A stretch of DNA of 64,000 nucleotides from an uncultured Bacteroides sp. (GTDB taxonomy: Bacteria > Bacteroidota > Bacteroidia > Bacteroidales > Bacteroidaceae): contig NZ_OY781099.1 of assembly GCF_963676325.1 (NCBI RefSeq), positions 372,001-436,000 of the forward strand, given 5' to 3'. Shown here one piece after another: positions 44,118 through 52,064 of this stretch. Below the pieces are notes generated by a model. That model had not been told where the DNA came from and made no database searches. It saw only the letters and a program-made list of their open reading frames with translations. Positions within the stretch are counted from its first letter, which is position 1. Every line of letters starts with the position of its first letter. The position numbers and the translations under genes were made by a program.

Positions 44118-44636
44118 ATGGCAGGAATAAGTAATCGATATAAAATATCTAGTGATATAGAGCTTAAAGACAGATTAGTTGCTATTAACCGCGTTACTAA
44201 AGTAACAAAGGGTGGTAGAACTTTTAGTTTTTCTGCAATAGTCGTTGTTGGTAACGAAGACGGTGTTATTGGTTGGGGTCTTGGTAAAGCTGGTGAAGTA
44301 ACTGCGGCAATTGCTAAAGGAGTTGAAGCTGCTAAGAAGAACTTAATTAAAGTGCCTGTATTAAAAGGAACCGTTCCTCATGAACAAACTGCCAGATTTG
44401 GTGGAGCTGAGGTTTTCATCAAACCAGCTTCTCATGGTACTGGTGTAGTTGCCGGTGGTGCAATGCGTGCTGTACTTGAAAGCGTTGGTGTAACTGATGT
44501 GTTGGCAAAATCTAAAGGTTCTTCTAACCCTCATAATCTTGTTAAAGCTACAATCATTGCTTTAGGAGAGATGAGAGATGCAAGAACTGTTGCACAGAAC
44601 AGAGGTATTAGTATGGAAAAAGTATTTAGAGGATAA
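44118..44636 (+). CDS. rpsE: 30S ribosomal protein uS5
   Basis: A 172-residue protein of the mRNA entry helicase site and of decoding fidelity. The double-stranded RNA-binding fold has RVTKVTKGGRTFSFSAIVVV and the conserved LGKAGEVTAAIAKG. Complete. Confidence 0.96.
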   Translation: MAGISNRYKISSDIELKDRLVAINRVTKVTKGGRTFSFSAIVVVGNEDGVIGWGLGKAGEVTAAIAKGVEAAKKNLIKVPVLKGTVPHEQTARFGGAEVFIKPASHGTGVVAGGAMRAVLESVGVTDVLAKSKGSSNPHNLVKATIIALGEMRDARTVAQNRGISMEKVFRG

Positions 44637-44645
44637 GGAGGAAAT

Positions 44646-44822
44646 ATGTCAACTATAAAGATCAAACAAGTTAAAAGTAGAATTGGTGCTCCAGCTGATC
44701 AAAAACGAACATTGGACGCATTAGGACTTCGTAAATTGAATCGTGTGGTTGAGCACGAAGAGACTCCTTCAATTCTTGGTATGGTACAAAAAGTTAAGCA
44801 CTTAGTTACCATTATTAAGTAA
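44646..44822 (+). CDS. rpmD: 50S ribosomal protein uL30
   Basis: A 58-residue protein (MSTIKIKQVKSRIGAPADQK onward, ending VKHLVTIIK). The short frame fits the L30 place between rpsE and rplO. AAGGAGG (44635-44641) lies four bases before the ATG. Confidence 0.93.
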   Translation: MSTIKIKQVKSRIGAPADQKRTLDALGLRKLNRVVEHEETPSILGMVQKVKHLVTIIK

Positions 44823-44853
44823 TTTATTGTTCAATAATAAAATTAAATACAAT

Positions 44854-45300
44854 ATGAACTTAAGTAATTTAAAACCTGCAGAAGGATCCACCAAAACAAG
44901 AAAAAGAGTCGGTCGTGGCTCTGGTTCAGGCTTAGGAGGTACTTCTACAAGAGGTCACAAAGGAGCAAAATCAAGATCTGGATATTCAAGAAAGATCGGT
45001 TTTGAAGGTGGACAGATGCCTCTCCAACGTCGTGTTCCTAAATTTGGTTTTAAGAATATAAATAGAGTGGAATATAAAGCCATAAACCTTGATACTTTGC
45101 AAAATTTAGCAGAAGCTAAAAACTTGACAAAGGTTGGGATCAGTGACTTTATTGAAGCTGGATTTATTTCTTCAAATCAATTGGTGAAGATTTTAGGTAA
45201 TGGTAGCTTAACTAATAAACTTGATGTTGAAGCTAATGCTTTCTCAAAAAGTGCAGTTGCTGCGATTGAGTCTTTAGGTGGAAATGCTGTAAAACTCTGA
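44854..45300 (+). CDS. rplO: 50S ribosomal protein uL15
   Basis: A 148-residue late-assembly protein. The start is the ATG at 44854 (MNLSNLKPAEGSTKTRKR). The glycine- and arginine-rich N-terminal extension (GRGSGSGLGGTSTRGHKG) is typical. A TTG farther upstream at 44827 is unlikely. Confidence 0.95.
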   Translation: MNLSNLKPAEGSTKTRKRVGRGSGSGLGGTSTRGHKGAKSRSGYSRKIGFEGGQMPLQRRVPKFGFKNINRVEYKAINLDTLQNLAEAKNLTKVGISDFIEAGFISSNQLVKILGNGSLTNKLDVEANAFSKSAVAAIESLGGNAVKL

Positions 45301-45304
45301 TTCA

Positions 45305-46651
45305 ATGAGAAAGGCTATTGAAACATTAAAAAATATATGGAAGATAGAGGATCTGAGACAACGGATCCTCATCACTATATTATTTGTAACGATTTACCGA
45401 TTTGGTTCTTACGTAGTTTTGCCAGGCATTAATCCTGGAATGTTAACTCAATTGCATCAACAAACTAGTGAGGGTCTTCTTGCGTTGTTGAATATGTTCT
45501 CTGGAGGTGCATTCTCTAATGCGTCTGTATTCGCTTTGGGTATTATGCCTTATATCTCTGCTTCGATTGTTATTCAACTTTTAGCAATTGCAGTTCCTTA
45601 TTTTCAGAAACTGCAACGCGAGGGAGAAAGTGGTAGAATAAAGATAAACCAATATACACGTTATTTAACGATAGCAATATTATTGTTTCAGGCTCCTTCT
45701 TATTTGATGAATTTGAAAGCACAAGCAGGTCCTTCATTGAGTCCCTCATTGAACTGGACTTTATTTATGATTACTTCTACAATCATTTTGGCTGCAGGAA
45801 GTATGTTCATTTTATGGCTTGGTGAAAGAATTACAGACAAGGGTATCGGCAATGGTATTTCTTTAATTATCATGGCTGGTATTATAGCACGTCTTCCAAA
45901 AGCTTTGTCTCAGGAAGTTGTTTCTCGTACAACAGATACAGGTGCGGGTGGTCTAGTTATGTTCTTATTTGAAATTATCTTCTTATTGTTAGTTATTGCT
46001 GGCGCTATTTTGTTAGTGCAAGGTACTAGAAAAGTTCCTGTGCAGTATGCTAAGAGAATTGTTGGTAATAAACAATATGGTGGTGCTAGACAATATATTC
46101 CTTTAAAAGTTAATGCTGCAAATGTAATGCCTATTATTTTTGCTCAAGCTATTATGTTTATTCCAGTTGCTATTATTGGATATTCAAATGTAGCTAGTGC
46201 AAGTGGTGTTGCTCGTGCTTTAACTAACCATACTGGACTTTGGTATAATTTGATTTTTGCTGCAATGATTATTATTTTTACATATTTCTATACAGCAATA
46301 ACAATTAATCCTAACCAGATGGCTGAGGATATGAAGAGAAACAATGGCTTTATTCCAGGAATCAAACCTGGTAAGAAAACAGCAGAGTATCTTGATGAGA
46401 TTATGTCTCGCATAACTTTACCTGGTTCTTTATTCTTGGCAATAGTTGCAGTTATGCCTGCTTTTGCAGGTGTATTTGGTGTCAAAGCTGAATTTGCTCA
46501 ATTCTTTGGTGGTACTTCATTATTGATTCTGGTTGGTGTTGTGTTAGATACACTTCAACAAGTAGAGAGTCATCTTTTGATGAGACACTATGATGGATTG
46601 TTAAAATCAGGAAGAATTAAAGGACGCACAGGCACTGTTGCTGCGTATTAA
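45305..46651 (+). CDS. secY: preprotein translocase subunit SecY
   Basis: A 448-residue channel protein with ten membrane helices. The start has IWKIEDLRQRILITILFV, the plug region follows the first span, and the conserved cytosolic loop GIGNGISLIIMAGI is present. It works with SecE (16489-16692). Adenylate kinase, often next in other phyla, is absent, and map follows after 11 bp. Confidence 0.96.
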   Translation: MRKAIETLKNIWKIEDLRQRILITILFVTIYRFGSYVVLPGINPGMLTQLHQQTSEGLLALLNMFSGGAFSNASVFALGIMPYISASIVIQLLAIAVPYFQKLQREGESGRIKINQYTRYLTIAILLFQAPSYLMNLKAQAGPSLSPSLNWTLFMITSTIILAAGSMFILWLGERITDKGIGNGISLIIMAGIIARLPKALSQEVVSRTTDTGAGGLVMFLFEIIFLLLVIAGAILLVQGTRKVPVQYAKRIVGNKQYGGARQYIPLKVNAANVMPIIFAQAIMFIPVAIIGYSNVASASGVARALTNHTGLWYNLIFAAMIIIFTYFYTAITINPNQMAEDMKRNNGFIPGIKPGKKTAEYLDEIMSRITLPGSLFLAIVAVMPAFAGVFGVKAEFAQFFGGTSLLILVGVVLDTLQQVESHLLMRHYDGLLKSGRIKGRTGTVAAY

Positions 46652-46662
46652 TTCATTTAATA

Positions 46663-47460
46663 ATGATATTTCTTAAGACAGAAGAGGAGATTGAATTACT
46701 ACGAGCAAGTAATTTGCTCGTAGCTAAAACATTAGCAGAAGTTGCAAAGCTAATAAAACCGGGTGTTACAACCCGTGAGCTTGATAAAGTAGCTGAAGAG
46801 TTTATTAGAGATAATGGAGCTGTTCCTACTTTTAAGGGGTTCCCTAATCAATATGGTGATCCGTTTCCAAGTGCTCTTTGTACTTCTGTTAATGATCAAG
46901 TGGTACATGGTATACCTAATGATAACCCTTTGAATGATGGTGATATTGTATCAATAGACTGTGGAACATTTATGAACGGTTTTTGTGGTGATTCAGCTTA
47001 TACATTTTGTGTAGGTGATGTTGATCCCGAAGTTCGTAAATTATTAAAGGTGACAAAAGACTCTCTTTATATTGGTATACAGAATGCTGTTGCCGGAAAA
47101 CGTCTTGGTGATATAGGGTATGCAATACAACAATATTGCGAATCTAATTCATTCGGAGTTGTGAGAGAGTTTGTTGGTCATGGCATTGGCAAAAATATGC
47201 ATGAGGATCCTCAGGTACCTAATTATGGAAAAAGAGGATATGGTACATTGCTAAAGAAAGGCTTATGTATTGCTATTGAACCAATGATCACATTAGGATC
47301 TCGTGAGATCGTTATGGAACGTGATGGCTGGACTGTAAGGACAAGAGACAGAAAAGCTGCTGCACACTTTGAACACACAATTGCTATCGGTCCAAATGGT
47401 GCAGATATACTGTCATCGTTTGATTATGTTGAACAAGTTTTAGGAGATAAAGCGATTTAA
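46663..47460 (+). CDS. map: methionine aminopeptidase, type I
   Basis: A 265-residue dimetal peptidase that removes the initiator methionine. Ligands are visible in DIVSIDCGTF and GDSAYTF (Asp), GHGIGKNMHEDP (His), EPMITLGS (Glu) and HFEHTIAI (Glu). It lies one base before infA. The link with the ribosome genes fits co-expression with nascent chains. Confidence 0.95.
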   Translation: MIFLKTEEEIELLRASNLLVAKTLAEVAKLIKPGVTTRELDKVAEEFIRDNGAVPTFKGFPNQYGDPFPSALCTSVNDQVVHGIPNDNPLNDGDIVSIDCGTFMNGFCGDSAYTFCVGDVDPEVRKLLKVTKDSLYIGIQNAVAGKRLGDIGYAIQQYCESNSFGVVREFVGHGIGKNMHEDPQVPNYGKRGYGTLLKKGLCIAIEPMITLGSREIVMERDGWTVRTRDRKAAAHFEHTIAIGPNGADILSSFDYVEQVLGDKAI

Positions 47461-47461
47461 T

Positions 47462-47680
47462 ATGGCAAAACAATCTGCAATAGAACAAGATGGAGTAATC
47501 GTTGAAGCATTGTCTAACGCGATGTTTCATGTAGAGTTAGAAAATGGACATGAGATTACTGCTCATATCTCAGGTAAAATGAGAATGCATTACATTAAAA
47601 TATTACCTGGTGATAAAGTGAGAGTAGAAATGTCCCCTTATGATTTATCTAAAGGTAGAATCGTATTTAGATATAAATAA
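47462..47680 (+). CDS. infA: translation initiation factor IF-1
   Basis: A 72-residue OB-fold factor that blocks the A site during initiation: MAKQSAIEQDGVIVEALSNAMF, IKILPGDKVRVEMSPYDL, KGRIVFRYK. Complete and canonical in length. Confidence 0.97.
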   Translation: MAKQSAIEQDGVIVEALSNAMFHVELENGHEITAHISGKMRMHYIKILPGDKVRVEMSPYDLSKGRIVFRYK

Positions 47681-47691
47681 TAAAAAATAAT

Positions 47692-47808
47692 ATGAAAGTA
47701 AGAGCATCATTAAAAAAACGTACGCCGGAATGCAAAATCGTTAGACGTAATGGCTGTTTGTATGTTATTAACAAGAAAAATCCTAAGTATAAACAACGTC
47801 AAGGATAA
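47692..47808 (+). CDS. rpmJ: 50S ribosomal protein bL36 (zinc-free form)
   Basis: A 38-residue protein (opens MKVRASLKKRTPECKIVRR, ends KYKQRQG). Of the four zinc ligands of the usual form (three Cys, one His) only Cys14 remains. The last two positions have Asn and Tyr. It is a C-minus type L36. The rpmJ-rpsM order is conserved. Confidence 0.95.
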   Translation: MKVRASLKKRTPECKIVRRNGCLYVINKKNPKYKQRQG

Positions 47809-47841
47809 TTTATTATTTTTGCAAAAAAAATAATTTAATAT

Positions 47842-48222
47842 ATGGCTATAAGAATAGTTGGTGTAGATTTACCTCAAAATAAAAGAGGTGAGATAGCGTT
47901 GACCTATGTATATGGAATAGGTCGTAGTAGTTCAGCAAAGATTTTAGATAAAGCTGGTGTAGACAGAGATCTTAAAGTAAAAGATTGGAGTGATGATCAG
48001 GCTGCTAAAATCCGTGAAATCATTGGAGCTGAATTTAAAGTAGAAGGAGATCTTCGTTCTGAAGTTCAACTAAACATTAAGCGATTAATGGATATTGGTT
48101 GTTACCGTGGTGTACGTCACCGTATTGGTTTACCTGTAAGAGGTCAACATACTAAGAACAATGCACGTACACGTAAGGGTAGAAAGAAAACAGTTGCAAA
48201 TAAGAAAAAAGCTACTAAATAA
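47842..48222 (+). CDS. rpsM: 30S ribosomal protein uS13
   Basis: A 126-residue head protein. Helix-two-turns-helix segment GVDLPQNKRGEIALTYVYGIG and the basic tail GQHTKNNARTRKGRKK. Confidence 0.96.
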   Translation: MAIRIVGVDLPQNKRGEIALTYVYGIGRSSSAKILDKAGVDRDLKVKDWSDDQAAKIREIIGAEFKVEGDLRSEVQLNIKRLMDIGCYRGVRHRIGLPVRGQHTKNNARTRKGRKKTVANKKKATK

Positions 48223-48233
48223 TAATTGTTGAT

Positions 48234-48623
48234 ATGGCAAAAAAAACAGTCGCAGCTAAGAAGAGAAATGTAAAGGTTGATGCTAATGGACAATTACATG
48301 TTCATTCATCATTCAACAACATTATTGTTTCTTTAGCAAATAGTGAAGGTCAAATTATCTCTTGGTCTTCAGCAGGTAAGATGGGATTTAGAGGTTCTAA
48401 AAAGAACACTCCTTATGCAGCACAGATGGCTGCACAGGATTGTGCAAAGGTTGCATTCGATCTTGGTTTGAGAAAAGTTAAGGCTTATGTTAAAGGACCA
48501 GGAAACGGACGTGAGTCAGCAATCAGAACTATTCACGGAGCCGGTATTGAAGTTACTGAAATTGTAGACGTAACCCCACTTCCACACAATGGTTGTCGTC
48601 CTCCAAAAAGAAGGAGAGTCTAA
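48234..48623 (+). CDS. rpsK: 30S ribosomal protein uS11
   Basis: A 129-residue platform protein. HVHSSFNNIIVSL near the start, GPGNGRESAIRTI and the C-terminal PHNGCRPPKRRRV are all family signatures. Confidence 0.97.
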   Translation: MAKKTVAAKKRNVKVDANGQLHVHSSFNNIIVSLANSEGQIISWSSAGKMGFRGSKKNTPYAAQMAAQDCAKVAFDLGLRKVKAYVKGPGNGRESAIRTIHGAGIEVTEIVDVTPLPHNGCRPPKRRRV

Positions 48624-48737
48624 AATTTCTTTATTTTAAATATGATACTTGATTTTGTTATTGGATTACATATTCCTTTCTGTAATCGCGGCTGCAACAG
48701 ATTAAGTTCATTAGCAAACAATTAAATATTAAAAAAA
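48624..48737 (+). promoter_or_regulatory. rpsK-rpsD spacer with a hairpin
   Basis: A 114-bp gap, long for this array. It holds an inverted repeat GATTACA with TGTAATC (near 48664-48687) and then a GC-richer patch. S4 is a known autorepressor of its alpha operon in Escherichia coli, so this may be a control leader. I cannot show it. Confidence 0.3.
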
Positions 48738-49343
48738 ATGGCTAGATATACAGGTCCTAAATCAAGAATTGCACGTAAATTTGGTGAAGGTATCTTCGGT
48801 CCTGATAAAGTATTATCAAAGAAGAACTACCCTCCTGGACAACACGGAAATTCTAGAAAAAGAAAAACTTCAGAATATGGTATTCAACTTCGCGAAAAGC
48901 AAAAAGCGAAATATACTTATGGAGTTTTAGAAAAACAATTCCGTAATCTATTTGAAAGAGCTGAAAGTGCTAAAGGTATTACCGGTGAAATTCTTGTTCA
49001 ACAATTGGAACTTCGTCTTGATAATATTGTATTCCGTTTAGGTATCGGAAATACACGTGCAGCAGCTCGTCAGTTGGTAAGTCACAGACACATCACTGTT
49101 GATGGGAAAGTAGTTAACATTCCTTCTTATTCAGTTAAACCAGGACAAGTAATAGGTGTACGCGAAAGATCTAAATCTATGGAAGTGATTGCAAATTCAC
49201 TTGCAGGTTTTAATCACAGCAAATACCCTTGGTTAGAATGGGAAGATACTGCAAAGGTTGGCAAATTATTGCATGTTCCTGAAAGAGCAGACATCCCTGA
49301 AAATATTAAAGAGCAGTTGATTGTAGAGTTGTATTCTAAATAA
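48738..49343 (+). CDS. rpsD: 30S ribosomal protein uS4
   Basis: A 201-residue 16S primary binder with an S4 domain (LELRLDNIVFRLGIGNTRAAARQLVSH). The N-terminal zinc cysteines of C-plus S4 are absent. It lies 11 bp before rpoA. Confidence 0.96.
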   Translation: MARYTGPKSRIARKFGEGIFGPDKVLSKKNYPPGQHGNSRKRKTSEYGIQLREKQKAKYTYGVLEKQFRNLFERAESAKGITGEILVQQLELRLDNIVFRLGIGNTRAAARQLVSHRHITVDGKVVNIPSYSVKPGQVIGVRERSKSMEVIANSLAGFNHSKYPWLEWEDTAKVGKLLHVPERADIPENIKEQLIVELYSK

Positions 49344-49354
49344 TAATTAATTTC

Positions 49355-50347
49355 ATGGCTATATTAGCATTTCAAAAACCTGATAAAGTATTGATGTTAG
49401 AGGCAGACTCTAAATTCGGGAAATTCGAATTTCGTCCGCTGGAACCTGGTTTTGGTATTACTGTGGGTAATGCTTTGCGCCGTATTCTTCTCTCTTCATT
49501 AGAAGGTTATGCAATCACTACTATTAAAATAGATGGTGTTGAGCACGAATTTTCAACTGTTCCAGGGGTCAAGGAAGACGTAACTAACATTATTTTGAAT
49601 CTGAAACAAGTAAGATTCAAGCAAGTAGTTGAAGAGTTTGAAAGTGAGAAGGTCACTATCTCTGTAGAAAATTCTACTGAATTTAAGGCAGGTGATATAG
49701 GCAAGTATTTGACTGGATTTGAAGTGTTAAATCCTGAATTAGTTATTTGCCATTTAGATTCAAAAGCTACAATGCAAATTGACATTACAATTAACAAAGG
49801 TCGCGGATATATTCCTGCTGATGAAAATCGCGAATATTGCACTGATGTGAATGTAATTCCAATTGATTCAATTTATACACCTATCCGTAATGTAAAGTAC
49901 GTTGTAGAAAACTTCCGTGTTGAGCAGAAGACTGACTATGAGAAATTAGTACTTGAAATTACAACAGATGGTTCTATTCACCCAAAAGATGCACTTAAAG
50001 AAGCTGCAAAGATTCTTATTTATCACTTTATGCTGTTCTCTGATGAAAAGATTACTCTTGAAAATACAGATGTTGACGGTAATGAAGAGTTTGATGAAGA
50101 AGTATTGCACATGCGTCAATTATTGAAAACTAAGCTTGTTGATATGGACTTATCAGTTCGTGCTCTCAACTGCTTGAAGGCTGCTGATGTTGAAACATTA
50201 GGAGATCTTGTAGTATTCAATAAGACTGATCTTCTTAAGTTCAGAAACTTTGGTAAGAAATCGCTTACTGAGCTTGATGATTTGCTCGAAAGTCTGAATC
50301 TGTCGTTTGGAACCGATATTTCTAAATATAAATTAGATAAAGATTAA
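49355..50347 (+). CDS. rpoA: RNA polymerase subunit alpha
   Basis: A 330-residue subunit with an N-terminal dimerisation/assembly domain (FRPLEPGFGITVGNALRRILLSSLEGYAI) and a C-terminal domain (about residues 250-320, VRALNCLKAADVETLGDLV) joined by a linker. It partners with rpoB and rpoC of this window. Confidence 0.97.
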   Translation: MAILAFQKPDKVLMLEADSKFGKFEFRPLEPGFGITVGNALRRILLSSLEGYAITTIKIDGVEHEFSTVPGVKEDVTNIILNLKQVRFKQVVEEFESEKVTISVENSTEFKAGDIGKYLTGFEVLNPELVICHLDSKATMQIDITINKGRGYIPADENREYCTDVNVIPIDSIYTPIRNVKYVVENFRVEQKTDYEKLVLEITTDGSIHPKDALKEAAKILIYHFMLFSDEKITLENTDVDGNEEFDEEVLHMRQLLKTKLVDMDLSVRALNCLKAADVETLGDLVVFNKTDLLKFRNFGKKSLTELDDLLESLNLSFGTDISKYKLDKD

Positions 50348-50350
50348 AAA

Positions 50351-50842
50351 ATGAGACATAATAAGAAATTCAATCATTTAGGTCGTACGGCTTCTCATAG
50401 AGGTGCTATGTTATCTAACATGGCGTGCTCTTTGATTACGCACAAAAGAATCACTACGACTGTTGCAAAGGCAAAAGCTTTGAAGAAATTCGTTGAGCCT
50501 TTGATTACAAAGTCTAAAGATGATACCACGAATTCTCGTCGTGTAGTTTTTAGTAACTTGCAAGATAAAATCGTTGTAACAGAATTGTTCAAGGAAATCT
50601 CTGTAAAGGTTGCTGATCGTCCAGGTGGTTATACTCGTATAATCAAAACTGGTAATCGTTTGGGAGATAATGCAGAAATGTGTTTTATCGAACTTGTTGA
50701 TTACAACGAAAACATGGCTAAAGAGAAAGTTGCTAAGAAAGCTACTCGTACTCGTCGTTCAAAGAAAGCTGCTGAAGCTGCTCCTGCTGATGAAGCAACT
50801 GTTGTTGAAGAAGCTCCTGCTGCTGAAACTGCTGCTGAATAA
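50351..50842 (+). CDS. rplQ: 50S ribosomal protein bL17 with acidic/alanine tail
   Basis: A 163-residue protein. The core (MRHNKKFNHLGRTASHRGAML to about residue 115) is standard. It is followed by a low-complexity tail of Ala, Glu, Pro and Val (AAEAAPADEATVVEEAP) common in this phylum. It is the last gene of the array. Confidence 0.96.
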   Translation: MRHNKKFNHLGRTASHRGAMLSNMACSLITHKRITTTVAKAKALKKFVEPLITKSKDDTTNSRRVVFSNLQDKIVVTELFKEISVKVADRPGGYTRIIKTGNRLGDNAEMCFIELVDYNENMAKEKVAKKATRTRRSKKAAEAAPADEATVVEEAPAAETAAE

Positions 50843-50861
50843 TATACACCAATATATTTAT

Positions 50862-50893
50862 AAAAGGGATGTCCTAAAGGGCATCCCTTTTTT
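50862..50893 (+). terminator. terminator of the ribosomal protein array
   Basis: A stem of about 13 bp (AAAAGGGATGTCC with GGGCATCCCTTTT, one G-U pair), loop TAAA, T-run after it. Confidence 0.9.
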
Positions 50894-50934
50894 ATTTCCT
50901 TTTTTCCTGATCTTTGCTTTTTTGTTACAATTAG

Positions 50935-50964
50935 TTGGCTGTCTCGAATTATTATTTATCTTTG
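50935..50964 (+). promoter_or_regulatory. promoter of the 50981 gene
   Basis: TTGG (50935-50938) and TATCTTTG (50957-50964), 18 bp apart, 17 bp before the ATG. Confidence 0.55.
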
Positions 50965-50980
50965 CATAAAAGGCTCATCT

Positions 50981-51382
50981 ATGTATAAATACATTGGCTT
51001 AATGCTTTTTTTTATTCTGGCAGCTATTATCACTTCTTACCAGGATACTACTTCTTTTAAAGAAAAGAAGCAGGCAGATATTGCTGCCATGCTTGTACAT
51101 AATCCAGGTAAAGCAGTATGCTTTGATAAAGCACAATATTTCCATTATTCCGATGCTGAGCAAAATGAGATTTTTCAGAATTACCAAAGAATGAGTTCCC
51201 TTCGATATAAGCGTTTACTTACTGCTGAGAAAAGCTTGTTTTTCAAACCATTTATGCAGAATTTCAGCGTTAGAAGTTTATCAGTTAATTACTCTTATAA
51301 GGCTTATTCCAGTTCAAATGGATTTCTTAGCCAGTCGGTAAGCGGGTACTATGTATTTACTTTGCGGCATATTATTATTTAG
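50981..51382 (+). CDS. small exported protein of unknown function
   Basis: A 133-residue reading frame. The first 20 residues (MYKYIGLMLFFILAAIITSY) look like a signal peptide or membrane anchor. The rest is soluble and rich in Ser, Tyr and Phe. I recognise no domain. Its own promoter and position after the ribosomal array suggest a real, separately controlled gene. Confidence 0.55.
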   Translation: MYKYIGLMLFFILAAIITSYQDTTSFKEKKQADIAAMLVHNPGKAVCFDKAQYFHYSDAEQNEIFQNYQRMSSLRYKRLLTAEKSLFFKPFMQNFSVRSLSVNYSYKAYSSSNGFLSQSVSGYYVFTLRHIII

Positions 51383-51474
51383 TGGTTTACATCTTATTTA
51401 TGGTGTTATAGTTTGCTTATTTACACCTGATATTTTGTTAATAATGAATTTATCAATAAAACTACTTTATGATT

Positions 51475-52014
51475 ATGAATGAGAAATTAATAGAAAAACA
51501 TCTTTTCGAATCAACACATCAAGATGTAATAAAGCGCATCAATACTTCAAGTATGTTTCTTGCCATTTTTCTCATTCTGGCTGGTATTGCTCTTCTTCTT
51601 GGAGAGAGTCAGTTAGAAAGAGTGTCGGCTGCGATAACATTAACATTAATGATTTTGGGCTGTGGCCTTTTGCTCCTGGGGATATACTGGATGGTCTTTA
51701 AATCAAAGACACTGGTGTTTGGTGCTACAGGTAGTAAGATATTAAAGAACTCGGTTTCTTTTGATATACACGAATTAATTAAATTAGAGCGGATTCTTAA
51801 GTCGGGTTCTTTCTCTCCGGAACTTATTCCTACGAGTGAAAAGGGGAGTGTACGGCTGGATTATCTAATGTCAGAAGATGGGCAGTTTGTAGCAGTTCAG
51901 TTGTTCCAGTTCTCTACTTATAAATACACCGCTAATATTCCTATTACTTATTTTAGAGGAGACAAAGCCGAGGAGGCTTTCGCCTTTCTAAAACAGTTTA
52001 ACTTAGAATTCTAA
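51475..52014 (+). CDS. small inner-membrane protein, unknown
   Basis: A 179-residue protein (MNEKLIEKHLFESTHQDVIK) with two adjacent hydrophobic helices near residues 25-45 and 52-75, then a cytosolic tail that opens TLVFGATGSKILKNSVSFD. No recognised domain. An in-frame ATG two codons upstream (51469) is an equal choice. It is convergent with the MutS-like gene, with a terminator at 52027-52064. Confidence 0.6.
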   Translation: MNEKLIEKHLFESTHQDVIKRINTSSMFLAIFLILAGIALLLGESQLERVSAAITLTLMILGCGLLLLGIYWMVFKSKTLVFGATGSKILKNSVSFDIHELIKLERILKSGSFSPELIPTSEKGSVRLDYLMSEDGQFVAVQLFQFSTYKYTANIPITYFRGDKAEEAFAFLKQFNLEF

Positions 52015-52026
52015 AATATTCTGTAG

Positions 52027-52064
52027 TGGGGTTAGTTGTCAATAACAGCTATCCCCATTTTTTT
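52027..52064 (+). terminator. terminator inside the MutS-like gene's 3' end
   Basis: TGGGG pairs with CCCCA around an interrupted inner stem, and seven T follow on the plus strand. It probably stops the plus-strand gene that ends at 52014, but it overlaps the last codons of the convergent minus-strand gene. Confidence 0.5.

Noticed and set aside
50670..50969. 99-codon Leu/Lys-rich frame over the end of rplQ
   Set aside because: It is the shifted reading of the alanine/acid tail and runs through the terminator at 50862-50893.
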